Origin: Mycoemilia scoparia
Taxonomy: Eukaryota > Kickxellomycota > Kickxellomycetes > Kickxellales > Kickxellaceae
Direction: 5' to 3'
DNA: 64,000 nucleotides
Assembly: GCA_027575805.1 (NCBI GenBank)
Contig: JANBPU010000004.1
Location: forward strand, 62,001-126,000
In this document: in pieces, positions 35,968 through 47,900 of the stretch
Layout: each line of letters starts with the position of its first letter
How positions within the stretch are numbered: the first letter of the stretch is position 1
Made by a program: the position numbers and the translations under genes
Notes under the pieces: model-generated
What the model was told of the DNA's origin: nothing
Database searches by the model: none
Seen by the model: the letters and a program-made list of their open reading frames with translations, nothing else

Positions 35968-37643
35968 ATGAATCCACCGAACGGCGCAGGAGGCATGCCA
36001 CTAAACTTTCCAAACACGTTCCAGGGGGGAGTTTCGCCAAACATGGTAAACACGCCTCAGCAAGCTTTCCCTATTCAAAACAATATGCAGCAACTTTCTG
36101 GTCAAAATATAAACGCTGCCCGTCTACTGTCGAACAACCCAGCAGCCTTTTCTGGTCCAACTTCTACTGCACCTATTCAGCCCGGTGTCTCTGGCGCTTC
36201 CTTACCAATGACCCCAACTCAAATTCCACAGCGACCTGGAATGCAAGGCTTCAGTCCATGTCCATATCCTCAGCAATTCAGCCCTAATAGAGTGTTTTCT
36301 CCAAACGGAACACCGCAATCAGCAAGTCCAATGTCTTCCAACTACCAATTTAACCTTCAAGCACAGTTGCTTCAACAACAACAACAGCAGCAGCAGCAAC
36401 AACAGCTTGCTCAGAGTCAAGGGAATATGCTATCTCCACAACAAATGGTTCAATCGCCACAAAGGCCACAAAATGCTCTTCAGGCTGCAAAGTTACAACA
36501 ACAAATGGCAATGCAACAACAGCAACAGCAGAAACAAAGGCCGATGAGTATGCAACAAATGGCTTCAATTCAAGGTCAGGAACCAAGACCCCAATTTCCA
36601 ATGGCTATGGGCTCGCGTCCACTACCAAATGCACAGTTTGCTAGGCCACTTCAACCACAAAATATTGCAGTTAGACCACAAGTTTATCCACAAGCTGGCA
36701 TGAGTGGACCTCCTGGTGTTGGTCAGCCTATGGGACCTAATCAAGCACAGCAACAACAACAGCAACAACAACAACAACAACAACAACAGCAGCAGCAAGC
36801 ATTGAATAGACGAAAGAGGGTAAGTAGAACAATTCTCTTCCTTTTATTTAAGAAATTTTTATGGAATTGGGGATACTTTATACACACTGTATATTAATCT
36901 TGTACTATCTGATTCATAATATAGGGAAAAGCAGGTGGTCAAATTACAACTACAGCAGCAGCAGCAGAGGAAGAGTATTTAACTTCAGGCGAAGATTTAG
37001 ATGTTATTCAAAAACGAGATATTGCTCTTTCGCGTTATATTCGCTATCACGATATAATAAGCGAGATCTTCAGTGCTTTGCCAATAAGTAATTTCAGATT
37101 AATTTAATGTTTTTTGAGATATTATATATTTGTGATGTAGTTATTATTATTGCTACTACACGGAATCATTGATTTATGTGAACTGTGTATGTATTCATTA
37201 TAGGCGCCATAGAGCTTCCAAAGCACTATTTTGCATCTCTTGACAAAGAAAAGCTTGAAAAGATTATTGATGAATTGAAATCAACAGTCGAAGAAGTGAA
37301 TAACAACAATGCCGGAGAACCTAAAGAGGACGAAGATGAGCAACAAGAAAGACAAAAAACTATCGAGTTGCTGCAAAAACTAAAGGAGTGCAATTTGGAT
37401 GAGGCAAGTATTATGTTATATATACCTTATTTAAAAGTTAGTGAATTGTACTATTCATGTATCTAAACATTGACTTAATATCTCTCTGGATAGGTCGAGG
37501 ATTTAAGGCAGCAGATTAATAATGAGCTCGGTTTGTGTATACCAAAGAACTTCAACTCATGCACTACTCTTGTAAACCTAGAAAGTATCAAAGATCAGAC
37601 ATACCCACATCCCGATTCACAACCAAAGTATATCCAGCTTTGA
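35968..37643 (+). CDS. Gln-rich protein, probable SWI/SNF-RSC subunit Ssr4-like
   Basis: Exons 35968-36819, 36925-37087, 37204-37403 and 37494-37643 give 454 aa. Residues 1-284 are Gln/Pro/Met/Asn-rich, with poly-Gln tracts coded by mixed CAA/CAG near 36370-36408 and 36748-36799. A basic NRRKRGK stretch follows, then a conserved-looking segment (EEEYLTSGEDLDVI, ALSRYIRYHDIISEIFSA) and a short Glu-rich coiled coil. The SRYIRYHDIISEIFS part recalls the fungal Ssr4 family of SWI/SNF and RSC remodellers; that link is from memory and moderate. Intron 3 has a GC donor (GAG|GCAAGT), the only choice that keeps frame into the last exon. An in-frame TAA 21 nt upstream fixes the start. Confidence 0.7.
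36370..36408 (+). repeat. CAA/CAG repeat coding poly-Gln
   Basis: Mixed CAA/CAG codons giving about 12 Gln in the Gln-rich Ssr4-like protein. A second, longer tract lies at 36748-36799. Confidence 0.85.
36748..36799 (+). repeat. CAA/CAG repeat coding poly-Gln (second tract)
   Basis: About 17 consecutive Gln codons, mostly CAA, just before the end of exon 1 of the Gln-rich gene. Confidence 0.85.
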
Positions 37644-38183
37644 AGGTTGATGGCTGTTCAATGACAATAGCCATCCCTTATTGTTTCTCATGTTGAGCCC
37701 TGTAGCATTCCGTATCCCATGGTATATTTGGCGGTCATTCGATGGAGCCATTATTTACTAATAAAACACAAATATAATACCTCTAAACCAATGTAGTAAG
37801 CGCAAGAATACAAGACCCTAAGCGCTACTCTTTATTAGATATTGGGTATAATTGGGATAAAGTAGTTAAATAAGCTTTGTGAATAGAGTTCAGGACCTTA
37901 GCATGAAACTAAAGATTTGCATAAACTGTCTGTTTCTCAATAAACTCTGTAAAATCAACTTTAAAGCGTCTCATCATTTGATATCCCTACTTTATTTACC
38001 TTTAAATTTGATTTCGACTTTCAATGTAATTTTTTGATCACAAACACCCGTTGAAAATCTGGTCACACAGAAAATTGAGAATAATTTTTATATACCAAGT
38101 AGTGTTAGCAAAAGAGAAATCTATACTGCTTTAGTTTTCAATTATACACATTTGATATAGATTTATCTTTTTAATTACTGGTA
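37644..38183. promoter_or_regulatory. Intergenic region upstream of eIF3b
   Basis: 540 bp. It has a small hairpin-like word pair (ATGGCT near 37650, AGCCAT near 37669) in the 3' flank of the previous gene and a TATA-like TTTTATATACC near 38087-38097, about 90 nt before the eIF3b ATG. Confidence 0.45.
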
Positions 38184-40427
38184 ATGGTTGCCCTTGATCC
38201 CCGCAATCTTCCCGCCACTGTCGACGACATTGACTTTTCAGACCTTGAGAAGCAATTCCAGGTTGATGGTGTAGGCGACACCTTTGACAATTTTGTTGTC
38301 ATTGATAATCTTCCTGTTGTCGATGAAGTAAAAAAGCCCCGCTTGATCAAGCTTTTGGACAAAAAGTTTTCGCCCATGGGCAAAATCAAGCCCGATGGTA
38401 TTGAGATGCCAATGGACACATCTTTGGCAAAGCCCAAATCTAAGGGATTCGCATTTGTTGAATTCGAAACTCCTGAAGGAGCCCGTGAAGCCATCCAAAA
38501 GATGAACAACCACCCTCTTGACAAGTCTCACGTCTTGGCTGTAAACGCATTTATGGATATTGAAAAGTATCTTGGCACCAACGAAACCTATGAAGAGCCC
38601 GTTGTTGAGGAATTCAAGGAGAAAGAGCATCTCAAGTCCTGGCTCTCGGATCCTCGTGCTCGTGACCAGTTCTTTGTCATCACTGGGGCCAACCTCAAGG
38701 TTTTGTGGAACGAAAAGACCGAAGAGCCCTCTATTGATGTCGACCGTAACAACTGGACCGAGACTTACTCTTCCTGGTCACCAAAGGGTTCCTTCCTTCT
38801 TACTACTCACCGTCCTGGTATTGGTTTGTGGGGTGGCAAATCTTGGGAGAAGCAGCGTCGCTTTGTTCATCCTGGTGTATTCCATTCTTCCTTCAGTCCC
38901 AACGAAAAGTTCCTGGTTACCTGGTCTCCTGAACCCATCAACTACAAGCAGGTCATTGCTTCCCTTGGCCCTGAGGGCAGAAGCGAAAACCAGTTTACCG
39001 AGTATGACAATGGTCACCAGCTTTGTATCTGGGACACCTTCACTGGTGCCTTATTGCGCTCTTTCCCAACTTATCGTGAGGGTACCAAGGAACCTCTCAC
39101 CAAGTTCCCTGGTCAGATCTTCAAGTGGTCTCCTAGTAGCAAGTACTTTGCTTCGATTACTCCTGGCCAAAGCTTGTCTATTTATGAGTCTGCTACCATG
39201 ACCTTGTTGGACAAGAAGTCGATAAAGGTCCCTGGTATCAAGGATTTCTCCTGGTCCTCTGCCATTGCTGTCGACGAGCGTTCTGGAAAGGAAGTTCCCG
39301 AGATGATCGCCTATTGGACACCCGAAAGTGGAAACCTTCCCGCCCGCGTCACCATCTTGTCTGTTCCTAGCAAGGAAATCATTCGCACCAAGAATTTGTT
39401 CAGTGTTGACAATTGCAGATTTGCATGGCACCCTAGCGGCAAATACCTGTGCGTTACCGTACAGCGCCACTCAAAGAACAAGAAGCAGCTCTTCAGTAAT
39501 CTCGAGATCTTCCGTGTTTCTGAAAAGGATATCCCTGTTGATGTCGTTGAAATGAAGGATTCTGCCGTAAGCTTTGCTTGGGAACCTACTGACAAGGGTC
39601 CAAGATTTGCTGTCCTTCACACCGATAATCCAACACCTCCTCAGCTCAACAACAGCGGTATGGCTTTGACTACCGTAAGAACCAATGTCAGCTTCTACAA
39701 GTTCGAAAAGAGCCAGGCCGGTGGTGTTATCAAGACACAATACACTCTCGTCAAGACTCTTGCCGAAAAGAACACAACCGAGCTGTCTTGGTCTCCCCGT
39801 GGTCGTCATATCATCCTGGGTACTCTTCGTACTACCCAGGCATGGGATCTCGAGTTCTACGACACTGAGTGGGATCCTACGGAGGGTCAAGCCCAGAAGG
39901 GCATTGCCGATGCTGAAAGAATCTACCAGGTTGCTGCTAATGAGCACTATGGTGTCACTGATCTTGAATGGGACCCTACTGGTCGCTACGTTCTTACCAG
40001 CGCTTCTAGCTGGCGCCACACCATTGAAAATGGCTATATCCTCTGGGACTTCAAGGGTGAATGCCTTTACCGCTCCCGTGATGACAAGTTCCGTGCCATC
40101 TGCTGGCGTCCTCGTCCCAAATCCCTTCTCAGCGACGAGCAGAAGCGTGTCATTCGCAAGAACCTCAAGAAGTACTCCAAGATCTTTGATGAGGAAGATC
40201 GTCGTTCAGCCCTTGCCATCACATCAGAGATGTTTGCTCAACGCCGCCGTGTCTTGGACGAATGGAATGCCTGGCGCAAGAAGGTGGATGCTCTTCTCGA
40301 AAAGGAGAAGGAGCTGGCTGATAAGTCTGGCTATAGGTTTGCCTCTCTTGATGATCAGGAAATACTTATTGTTGAGGAGATTGTAGAGACTGTTATTGAA
40401 GAAAAGGAAGAGGAGGTTAAGGAGTGA
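38184..40427 (+). CDS. PRT1: Translation initiation factor eIF3 subunit b (Prt1)
   Basis: Scaffold subunit of eIF3, which recruits the 43S complex to mRNA in the cytosol. Uninterrupted ORF, 747 aa, close to yeast Prt1 (763). Residues about 38-126 are the RRM (FVVIDNLPVV, KSKGFAFVEFETPEGAREA), followed by a beta-propeller of WD40-like repeats to about 690 (LLTTHRPGIGLWGG, FSPNEKFLVTWSP, ELSWSPRGRHI) and a charged helical tail for eIF3i/g contact (acidic end EEKEEEVKE). Codon use favours C- and G-ending codons more than in its neighbours, and there is no intron; both fit a highly expressed gene. Long ORFs on other frames here are shadows of this codon bias. Confidence 0.97.
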   Translation: MVALDPRNLPATVDDIDFSDLEKQFQVDGVGDTFDNFVVIDNLPVVDEVKKPRLIKLLDKKFSPMGKIKPDGIEMPMDTSLAKPKSKGFAFVEFETPEGAREAIQKMNNHPLDKSHVLAVNAFMDIEKYLGTNETYEEPVVEEFKEKEHLKSWLSDPRARDQFFVITGANLKVLWNEKTEEPSIDVDRNNWTETYSSWSPKGSFLLTTHRPGIGLWGGKSWEKQRRFVHPGVFHSSFSPNEKFLVTWSPEPINYKQVIASLGPEGRSENQFTEYDNGHQLCIWDTFTGALLRSFPTYREGTKEPLTKFPGQIFKWSPSSKYFASITPGQSLSIYESATMTLLDKKSIKVPGIKDFSWSSAIAVDERSGKEVPEMIAYWTPESGNLPARVTILSVPSKEIIRTKNLFSVDNCRFAWHPSGKYLCVTVQRHSKNKKQLFSNLEIFRVSEKDIPVDVVEMKDSAVSFAWEPTDKGPRFAVLHTDNPTPPQLNNSGMALTTVRTNVSFYKFEKSQAGGVIKTQYTLVKTLAEKNTTELSWSPRGRHIILGTLRTTQAWDLEFYDTEWDPTEGQAQKGIADAERIYQVAANEHYGVTDLEWDPTGRYVLTSASSWRHTIENGYILWDFKGECLYRSRDDKFRAICWRPRPKSLLSDEQKRVIRKNLKKYSKIFDEEDRRSALAITSEMFAQRRRVLDEWNAWRKKVDALLEKEKELADKSGYRFASLDDQEILIVEEIVETVIEEKEEEVKE

Positions 40428-40626
40428 TGATGAAAGCAGCAGCAAAACATACACTTATTTATAACGTGCTTTTCAGTTTTGGGAGTTCAATATAGATATA
40501 TTTGAATCCCTTATATTCAATTAATTGAAAGAATTCGCCATAGCTATTATTATATAACATTTTGTTTATTCAGTTGTGTAATTCTACCTCAAAATGAACT
40601 GGATTAATTGCAATGAAAAGGGGTGT

Positions 40627-41764
40627 TTAAGCTTTGTGTATTAGCTGGCCAAGAGCAGATTGTGGTATCCAACATGACAGTGGCGATATTCCGGGGATAT
40701 ATCGTGCCTCGCAATGTAATAGAAGGAGTCCATCAAGCCGAGGAATGTTTCTTGATTCCGAATTGTTGGTATTGTTGTTGCCAACCTCAAATAATTCAGA
40801 TGGATTAGAATTTATTAGGGTGGCCAGCATATGATTCTGACATCTGACTGTAGGGGCAGGTAAAAATCTATATTCAGTAGCTAATTTGGGGGCTACATTT
40901 TTTACTCTATCAACCTCTGAGGCAAGCTCAGAAAGTCTAGATGTTTTCCAAAACTCGATGCGAAATTCTGCCGTGCAATCGTATATTGGATGACCACCCC
41001 AACTCATCATGTCAATGACATAAAATGTCTTGCTTGAAGTTATATAGACACAATCAAGAATGCAGTGATCTCTTGGACGGCTTGTTGTCGGATATCCGGC
41101 TGGCAATAGTGTTGAGAATCTAAAAAGCAGATTTCCAAAAGGATCGCAGCACACAGTTGAGCCTAAATTAAAGTATTTGGTATTTAATAGGCATATAATT
41201 GGATGTTTAATGCAAAATATACCATTCATCACTTTAATGCAGTTTATAGTTCTTACCATTTGAGGATGTGACAATACAGCGTTGTCCTTCAGGGCAAGCA
41301 ATTGCCAGCCACATATCATGTAGCTGGTTAGGCATTTCTTCGATTTGTTCAGGTATCATCAACACATACTTTCTTTTCCTTTTGCCACCAGAGTTTTTAC
41401 TTGAGCCTTCAATTTCCATTGCCTGATCAGTAGAGTTAGAGCTATCTTTTTTATATTTATGGTCGTCCTCTGAACCTGCTGACAAGTCATTTTCGTCACT
41501 GTTGTCGTTTTCAGTAGTAGTCAGACGTCGAGCCAATGCAGTCAAATCCCATTTTCTCTACAATACAGAAAAACAGAGCCATTTTATGATACCTTGCAGA
41601 TGAAATTGAATATATATCTCAATGGTATGGTCACGAGTATTTTAAAAGCATACTTTTTGTTGCAACTCAAGTGCTTGTATTCTGCGGATGTTTTGGCGTT
41701 CTTTAATCACATTCGGGCCTTTGAGACCCGAGGCTTTATATAACTCACTGCGCTGTTTAGACAT
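40627..41764 (-). CDS. SNUPN: Snurportin-1 (snRNP nuclear import adaptor)
   Basis: Binds the trimethylguanosine cap of spliceosomal snRNAs and links them to importin-beta. Exons 41764-41654, 41557-41257 and 41162-40627 give 315 aa (human 360). The N-terminal importin-beta-binding segment is seen (LYKASGLKGPNVIKERQNIR, RRIQALELQQKRKWDL). An acidic Ser-rich linker follows, then the cap-binding domain: RPRDHCILDCVY, FYVIDMMSWGGHPIYDC and, near the end, LLLLHCEARYIPGISPLSCW. All match the snurportin family. Budding yeast lacks this gene. It lies on the same strand just downstream of UTP10 (about 195 bp) and convergent with eIF3b (200 bp). Confidence 0.9.
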
Positions 41765-41958
41765 AGATAAAACAACAAGTTATTTAGAAGTACATCTCAG
41801 TTTAACATTAGAGATACCAAATGGTAAAATGTAGCTAATAAACATAATATAATATCATTTAATAATTTCTTATGGGGTTAATAATAATTAAACATCTTTC
41901 TGGTTTCAAAAGCTTATAAACTGCAAATAAAAATTTAATAAACCAAGTTTTAATGGCA

Positions 41959-44900
41959 TTATTTGAAGTATGATTGCAAAGACTCGCCCAAATAAGATTC
42001 GATGAGATGGATAGTCTCCTGAGTGAGCCTTTCGACTCTGTGGTCATCGTCTTCCATGAGTTCAGCAAGGAATGGTATGGTTTCTGGGAGAAGGATAAGG
42101 AACTCTTCACCAAGTTTGTTGTAGAACTCTTGAAGGATGTAAAGCGAGCCAAGACGGGTAGCTGGGTCTTCGCTTCGTGACTTGAGTAGTACTCGTGAGT
42201 TGAACATCTTCCAAGAGGCATCATTGCCAGCTGCAACCGCAAGCTGTCCAAAGGTAGGAGCAAGTATGTCCTTTATACGAGAAATATAGACATCAGTTGA
42301 GTCAGTAGTGTCAGTGATTCCGGCGATTCTTGTGTTAGGGACTTGGTCAGCAAGTGGTTTGCTTATCTTTGCCAAAACATCACTATTCCATAGGTTTGTT
42401 GTGTCATGAAGTGCACAAATATGGATGGATTTAACAACCTCAATCCAAAGGTGGTCAATAGCCGGAACATCTTTACGTCTGTTCTCTTCTTCGACTTCTA
42501 TGCTGTCTCCTCTGATGGCATAGCGCTCAAGCTGACTCACAGTAAGGTCCATAATGGAAGAGTAGTATGGCGTTGCGAGCGATCTGAGGCTTTCGAAAAG
42601 CTTATTAACAGCTCGGTAGAATGGTATTAAGCGGGCCTGGCTTGGTTTGTTGATATCAGTCCCATCATCATCACCATTATTATTTTCAGAATCAGTGTTG
42701 TTGGCTTCTTGGATTTGTTGTGATGTGGTTGCCCAGTCGACAAACCCGAGGAATAGTGGCTTGAATGTCTTTTCATTGAGTTTGATGACAAATTTAATGA
42801 AGGCATCGAGAGTAGCTGATTCAATCTCTTCAATGTCCTCAGCACTCAAAGAATTCCCATGAAGGCGACGTGTATCGAAGACGATGAGGAAGAATTTGAA
42901 CATGGGCTTATAGAACTTCTCCATGGTTTGACGAGACATTGATGAAGCTGTAAGCCCAACAAACTCTAGTAGGGGCACTATAGATTTGGTACCATTGACC
43001 AAAGCTTCTTTCTGGAAATAGCCAAATTGGGCCGGAAGAAGGTGTCTTGGCGAAACAGACTGAGCAATAGCGGATAACACAGAGGAAGCTTTGATCCTGA
43101 CGTGCTCACGCAGCTTTTCATCTGAGCTATTTTCTGAATTGTCTGGTTGAGCGGACTCTTCTTTCACGGCAATGGCGGGGTGCATTAGCGAGGAGAGGAG
43201 GGTGGGGAGTGAAGGGTGCACAAACTGGGACATCTTTTTTACAATAGCATCTACTACACTCAGGGCACCAACAAGCAAGGTTAAGTCGCTGTTGGATGCT
43301 GTTGGGTAGTTTGTGACGCCGCTAGATAGGTGTTTAAGTACGATGGGCATGTATTTGGGCAGTGTGGAGACGGCTCTTGGGCCAAGAACAAGACAAAGGT
43401 GAGTCAAGCAAGCCATCGCCGAAGCGACAACATGGGGATTTGGGTTACTTAAACCACCATTTCCAATAACAGCGGCAAAGACATTATTAAAGGCAGCTGG
43501 GTGAGACACAGCAAAGTATTTTGTAATCGTGGTGATGCATAGTAGGGCAGCCTGCTTGTTGGTGGCTGTTTCGGTGCTAGATTCCGCATTTAGAACGCCC
43601 TGCAATGGGTGAAGTAGAGTAAGAACTTGGGCAGCAACCTTTTCAGAGTCTCTCAAGTTTCTTGTATCTTCCACTCTCTTGTTGGTGAGGTCAAGCACTC
43701 TGCGACGAATACTCTTGTTATCATGTGTAATAAGTTCCTTTACCATCAAGACAAAGTGAGACAATTCTAGTTGGTGGCTTGCAGCATCGAGAACAGCATA
43801 GGCTTCTTGCAGGGTCAATTTCCACACACTCTCGACTGAAGAGGTTAGGCTCTTTGCTGAAGATACTTGTGCGTACTGAATTCCAATGTATGATATGACC
43901 TGAAGATCAGTTTCAATGAGACGAGTAAATAGCCTCTCATTGGTAACATCCAGCATGCTGTCCGTGCCTGAATGTTCAGTATTAGCATCCTCGTGAAGCT
44001 TGTTTACAAACTGCGAATTGGTGAGCAGTTCCTTGACAAACTGCAAGACAGATATCTTGTAGTTGCGAAGGGACTTGGTGCTGGCTCTGGTCAGATCCAC
44101 TATTCCACTCTTGATCGTATATTCGCTAAGTTGATCGCGGGGTGGCTTCTCAGCAGGGAGCAGAAGCAGATCCTTTTGAATCATGACTAATGCTCTAAGT
44201 TGACTAGACGGATCAAACTGCAGGGATAAGGCCAAAGCAAATTCTAGGACGCTATCACGGTCCTTTGTTGCACTCGACTTCTCAGCAGGCTGTGAGCTTT
44301 GCAGGCTGCTCAGTTTAGAGAGACGGGCAACCTCCTTCTCGATCAACAAGGCCAACATAATGTACAAGTAGTCCTTTGCGCCAACAGTTTTGACGACAGA
44401 TGCAAACAGAATGAGTCTTCTGTGGCGAGGAATGTGGGTCAGAGAGTCCACGAAAACATTAAAGACTGGGAAAATCTTTTTAATAATTTCTGTTGGGACA
44501 GCATCCTGATCATCGCCCACGTTAGGGCTAGCAGATTTTACTAGAGGGGGAATGATCTTTTCAATGGTCTGTTGAATGACGTGGAAGCTGTAGTTGTCAT
44601 CCTGTCGCAAGACATTGGCTCCCATGAATGTAAATATAGCCATTATATGATGAAGGACGAGTTGAGGGTGTTGTTCAGCAATGGCAGAGAGCAAAAGAAG
44701 CGACTGGTTGTGTGTCTGAGGGCTTGTGGAGGTGCGAATAACCTGTACAAGTGAGTCAACACGAAGGATGGCTTCATCAATGACGATGCCTCTTGGAGTT
44801 GTCTCACGGAATATGCGGAGAAGGATCTCAATGATCAACTGTTTGGTATATTCAGTCGGGGCCAATGGCTGTTGAATTACAACCTTCTCTTGAGAAGCTT

Positions 44901-47900
44901 CGCCTGACACATCAGCGCCTATAGAAACGAGGCCATTCAGCAAGGAAAACAATGGAAGAGTCAAAAGTGGGCTCTGCGACACCTCTTGTTTACCCTGAAT
45001 AAACTCGAGGTACGAAGATATATTGTATATCAAACCAGAAACATTCGATTTTTTGCTTTCCAAAGATGATGGTCTCTGCTTTTTGTTTTGGTGGATGGCT
45101 TGGCCTGTGAGCTCTTGAAGTTCTTTAGCAAATTGTGCTATGTCTTGTGCAGGAAGTCCAGGATCCAATGGCAAGCGCTCGAAGGTAGTTTTAATGAGGT
45201 TGACTACATCAGCCCCAAGGTTGTGTCCGTGCTTTGAGGCCAATGTGATAAGTATGTGGACCAACTCACGTTGCTGATCTGGCCTAAGAGATGAAAGGAA
45301 CTTGAGGGACAAGAGGCCCAAAACTTCCTTTTGCAAGTAAAGGTCGCATGTGTACTTTTCGCTCCAGTTTTCGTTGCCAAGGGAATCTTTTATGCTTGGA
45401 CCTTTGATCAGGCTGGATGCCAAAGACCATGCTTCAGAATTGTCTAGTTGGGAGTCAGCACAGTTGTTGAAAATTGCAGTGAGGTATTCGATGAGGATGA
45501 CTTCCTTGTCGCTCTTTGGTGCTGGTGGGATGTCGTTCTTACGAATAGCGTCGATGTGCTTTGAGAGAAGTGGAACAAGCATAGCAAACTTAGCTTGAGT
45601 CTCAACTTGGCTGATAAGGCCTAGTAATGCTGACTGGAATTGGGGAATTGCTGAGTGCATTGCTACAACATGCGAGAGCAAGAAGGTAGGAACAAGGTTC
45701 TGGGCTTCAGCATAATACTTTCCAAGTGGCTTGTGGTGCTTTGATCCCTCACTCAAAATTCTACCCAAGAACTTTTTCAAGAAAAGAGGATCGTTAGAAA
45801 TTTCGCTAATCTTTGAGACCAACGCAGATACTAGGCTAAGCGAAACATAAGTTGGAATAAACTGAAGTTCGGTAGAGCGCTGGTGTCCGTAAAATGCGTC
45901 ATGTTTGTAAACCTGAACATCAACACCACTGAGGCTCTTTCGGCTCTTTGACTTCTTGGGCATTTTCTCGTAGATAGTTTCAAGCACCTTGAGACATTCG
46001 CATGCCGCTACACGAATGGTGTTGTTACTGTCAGCCAGTGCAATCATCAATGCTGGAAGCACGACTTGGTAGTCGATCAAAGAGGATTTGTTGACATTTT
46101 CGTCGCTAGTTCGGGATGCCAAGAAAGCTTGGAATATGATTAGACTGCGAGATCTAACAAGGGAGCTATCGCTGGTATCCAGCCACTGAGAGCTAAGGAA
46201 CTGGACCCATTCTCCATTAAGCTGATGTTCAAAGATGTTAGCTATAATGGCAGAGTCAACCACTGTCATTGGCTTTGGATCAGATACAATGTGCGTGTAC
46301 ATTTTAGTCACAAAGTCGCGGTGGTACTTCGAGGGCTTTGACTCTGAAATTTGGCGAGGAAGCCAACCATCTGCAAGCATCTCCTTCTTTGGTTGAAGCT
46401 GAGATGATAGAGTGAGAAGGACGTATATGCCAGCTGCTTTTTGGGCAAGGGTTGAAGCACCGGCTTTATAGACAAGAGTCATTAGTGGCTTAATGTTTGA
46501 GGATTTTCCAACAGAAAGGGCCTTTGTGTTGTTATCGGGCTCAGAGTCCGCTTCGGAATTAAGTAGGGAGATGGATTCCTGAACAAGGGCATTGACCATT
46601 GAATAGAATTTCGAGTCTTTTTCAGATTGGCCATCGACAATCTTTTTACTAGCTGCCAACAACATAAGCAGTGCAGCCTCTGGGGTGCTTAGAGCAGACT
46701 TTTCTATTAACATGTTCTCACCAATAGAGCTTTCTCCATCAAAAGCATTTTTGGAAATAAGGGCCACAATCTTCTTGTTGTATTTTTCCCACAACTTAGA
46801 GTCGTCTTTGCCTTCCACTTCACTTACTAGGATTTCTATTTTCCTAAGAGCGCCCGACGAATTTAAGGAAGAGGTCTTCAAAACATTAAGCAGAGATTTA
46901 GTGAAGCGAATATTTTCTTTGATGGCCAAGAGGTAGGGGAATATGACGGATACAACACGAACTTGGCGATCTTTGTCTTCCAAAATAGCTGGAGATACCA
47001 ACAGCTTGAATAGTCCATCGCTGAATGGCATCAAGCGAGGCTGAGGTATGGCCAAAACAGCAGAGAGTTTGTCAAGAAGTGCAGCAGGATCAGCATATTC
47101 AGCCCAATTGTAGGACAGGGTTTCTCTAACAACATTATCATCATCATCGCTCAACCTTCCTATCAATAGGCTTGCAATTTCCTCATTGGTGATCTTAAAT
47201 TGCAATGTATCCTTCCCTTTGAGTATAGACATCACATGCTTAACAGCGGCCAGACGTATTCCGCTCTCAGCGTGGGTTAGACTTGTGAGAAGCGTCTCCC
47301 TGGTATTTTTCAAAGGTACAGCAAACCCAACATCACCGGATGAATCCTTTGATGCAAGATCATAAAGCTTTGTGGATGCAAAGTTGACAAAGCTCTTGCT
47401 CATATTACCCGTATTGCCTGCTATCTGATTCATGAGGTCACCAATGCACTTCTTGAAGGTTGCTGGGAAACGGGATTGGAATAAATAGAGGACTTCGCAA
47501 CCGGATTGCAAAACTTCGTCTCCATCTGATCCATTTTTAGACTTGAGATTTTCAAAATCTCTTTCAAGATAGCCAAGGAGCAAGGCTCCTAATGCCTGAA
47601 AAGATGCTTCTTCGCTTATACTCAAGGTAGTAACAATGCAATGTAGCAATTTTGAACTTTCAATATCACTGAAAGAGCTTTTTGCTAGTGAGCTAACAAG
47701 GGCAAACTTCAAAACACTCAAATCGAATTCTTGTTCGATGGAAGCAAATGTTTCCTCAAATTTGTCAAGAAGAGAAAGGCTGGATGCAGCCTTTGGTGGA
47801 AATTCGACCGCCAAGGTCTTTTGGCTTTGGACCAGCTGAGCAATGGAGAGTACAGTAGCGCGAGTGTTAAGAGAGGTCTTATTCATTGCGGGTATAAGCT

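Noticed and set aside
38560..40386. Additional long ORFs overlapping eIF3b in other frames and on the minus strand
   Set aside because: They lack recognisable domains and arise from the strong codon bias of eIF3b.
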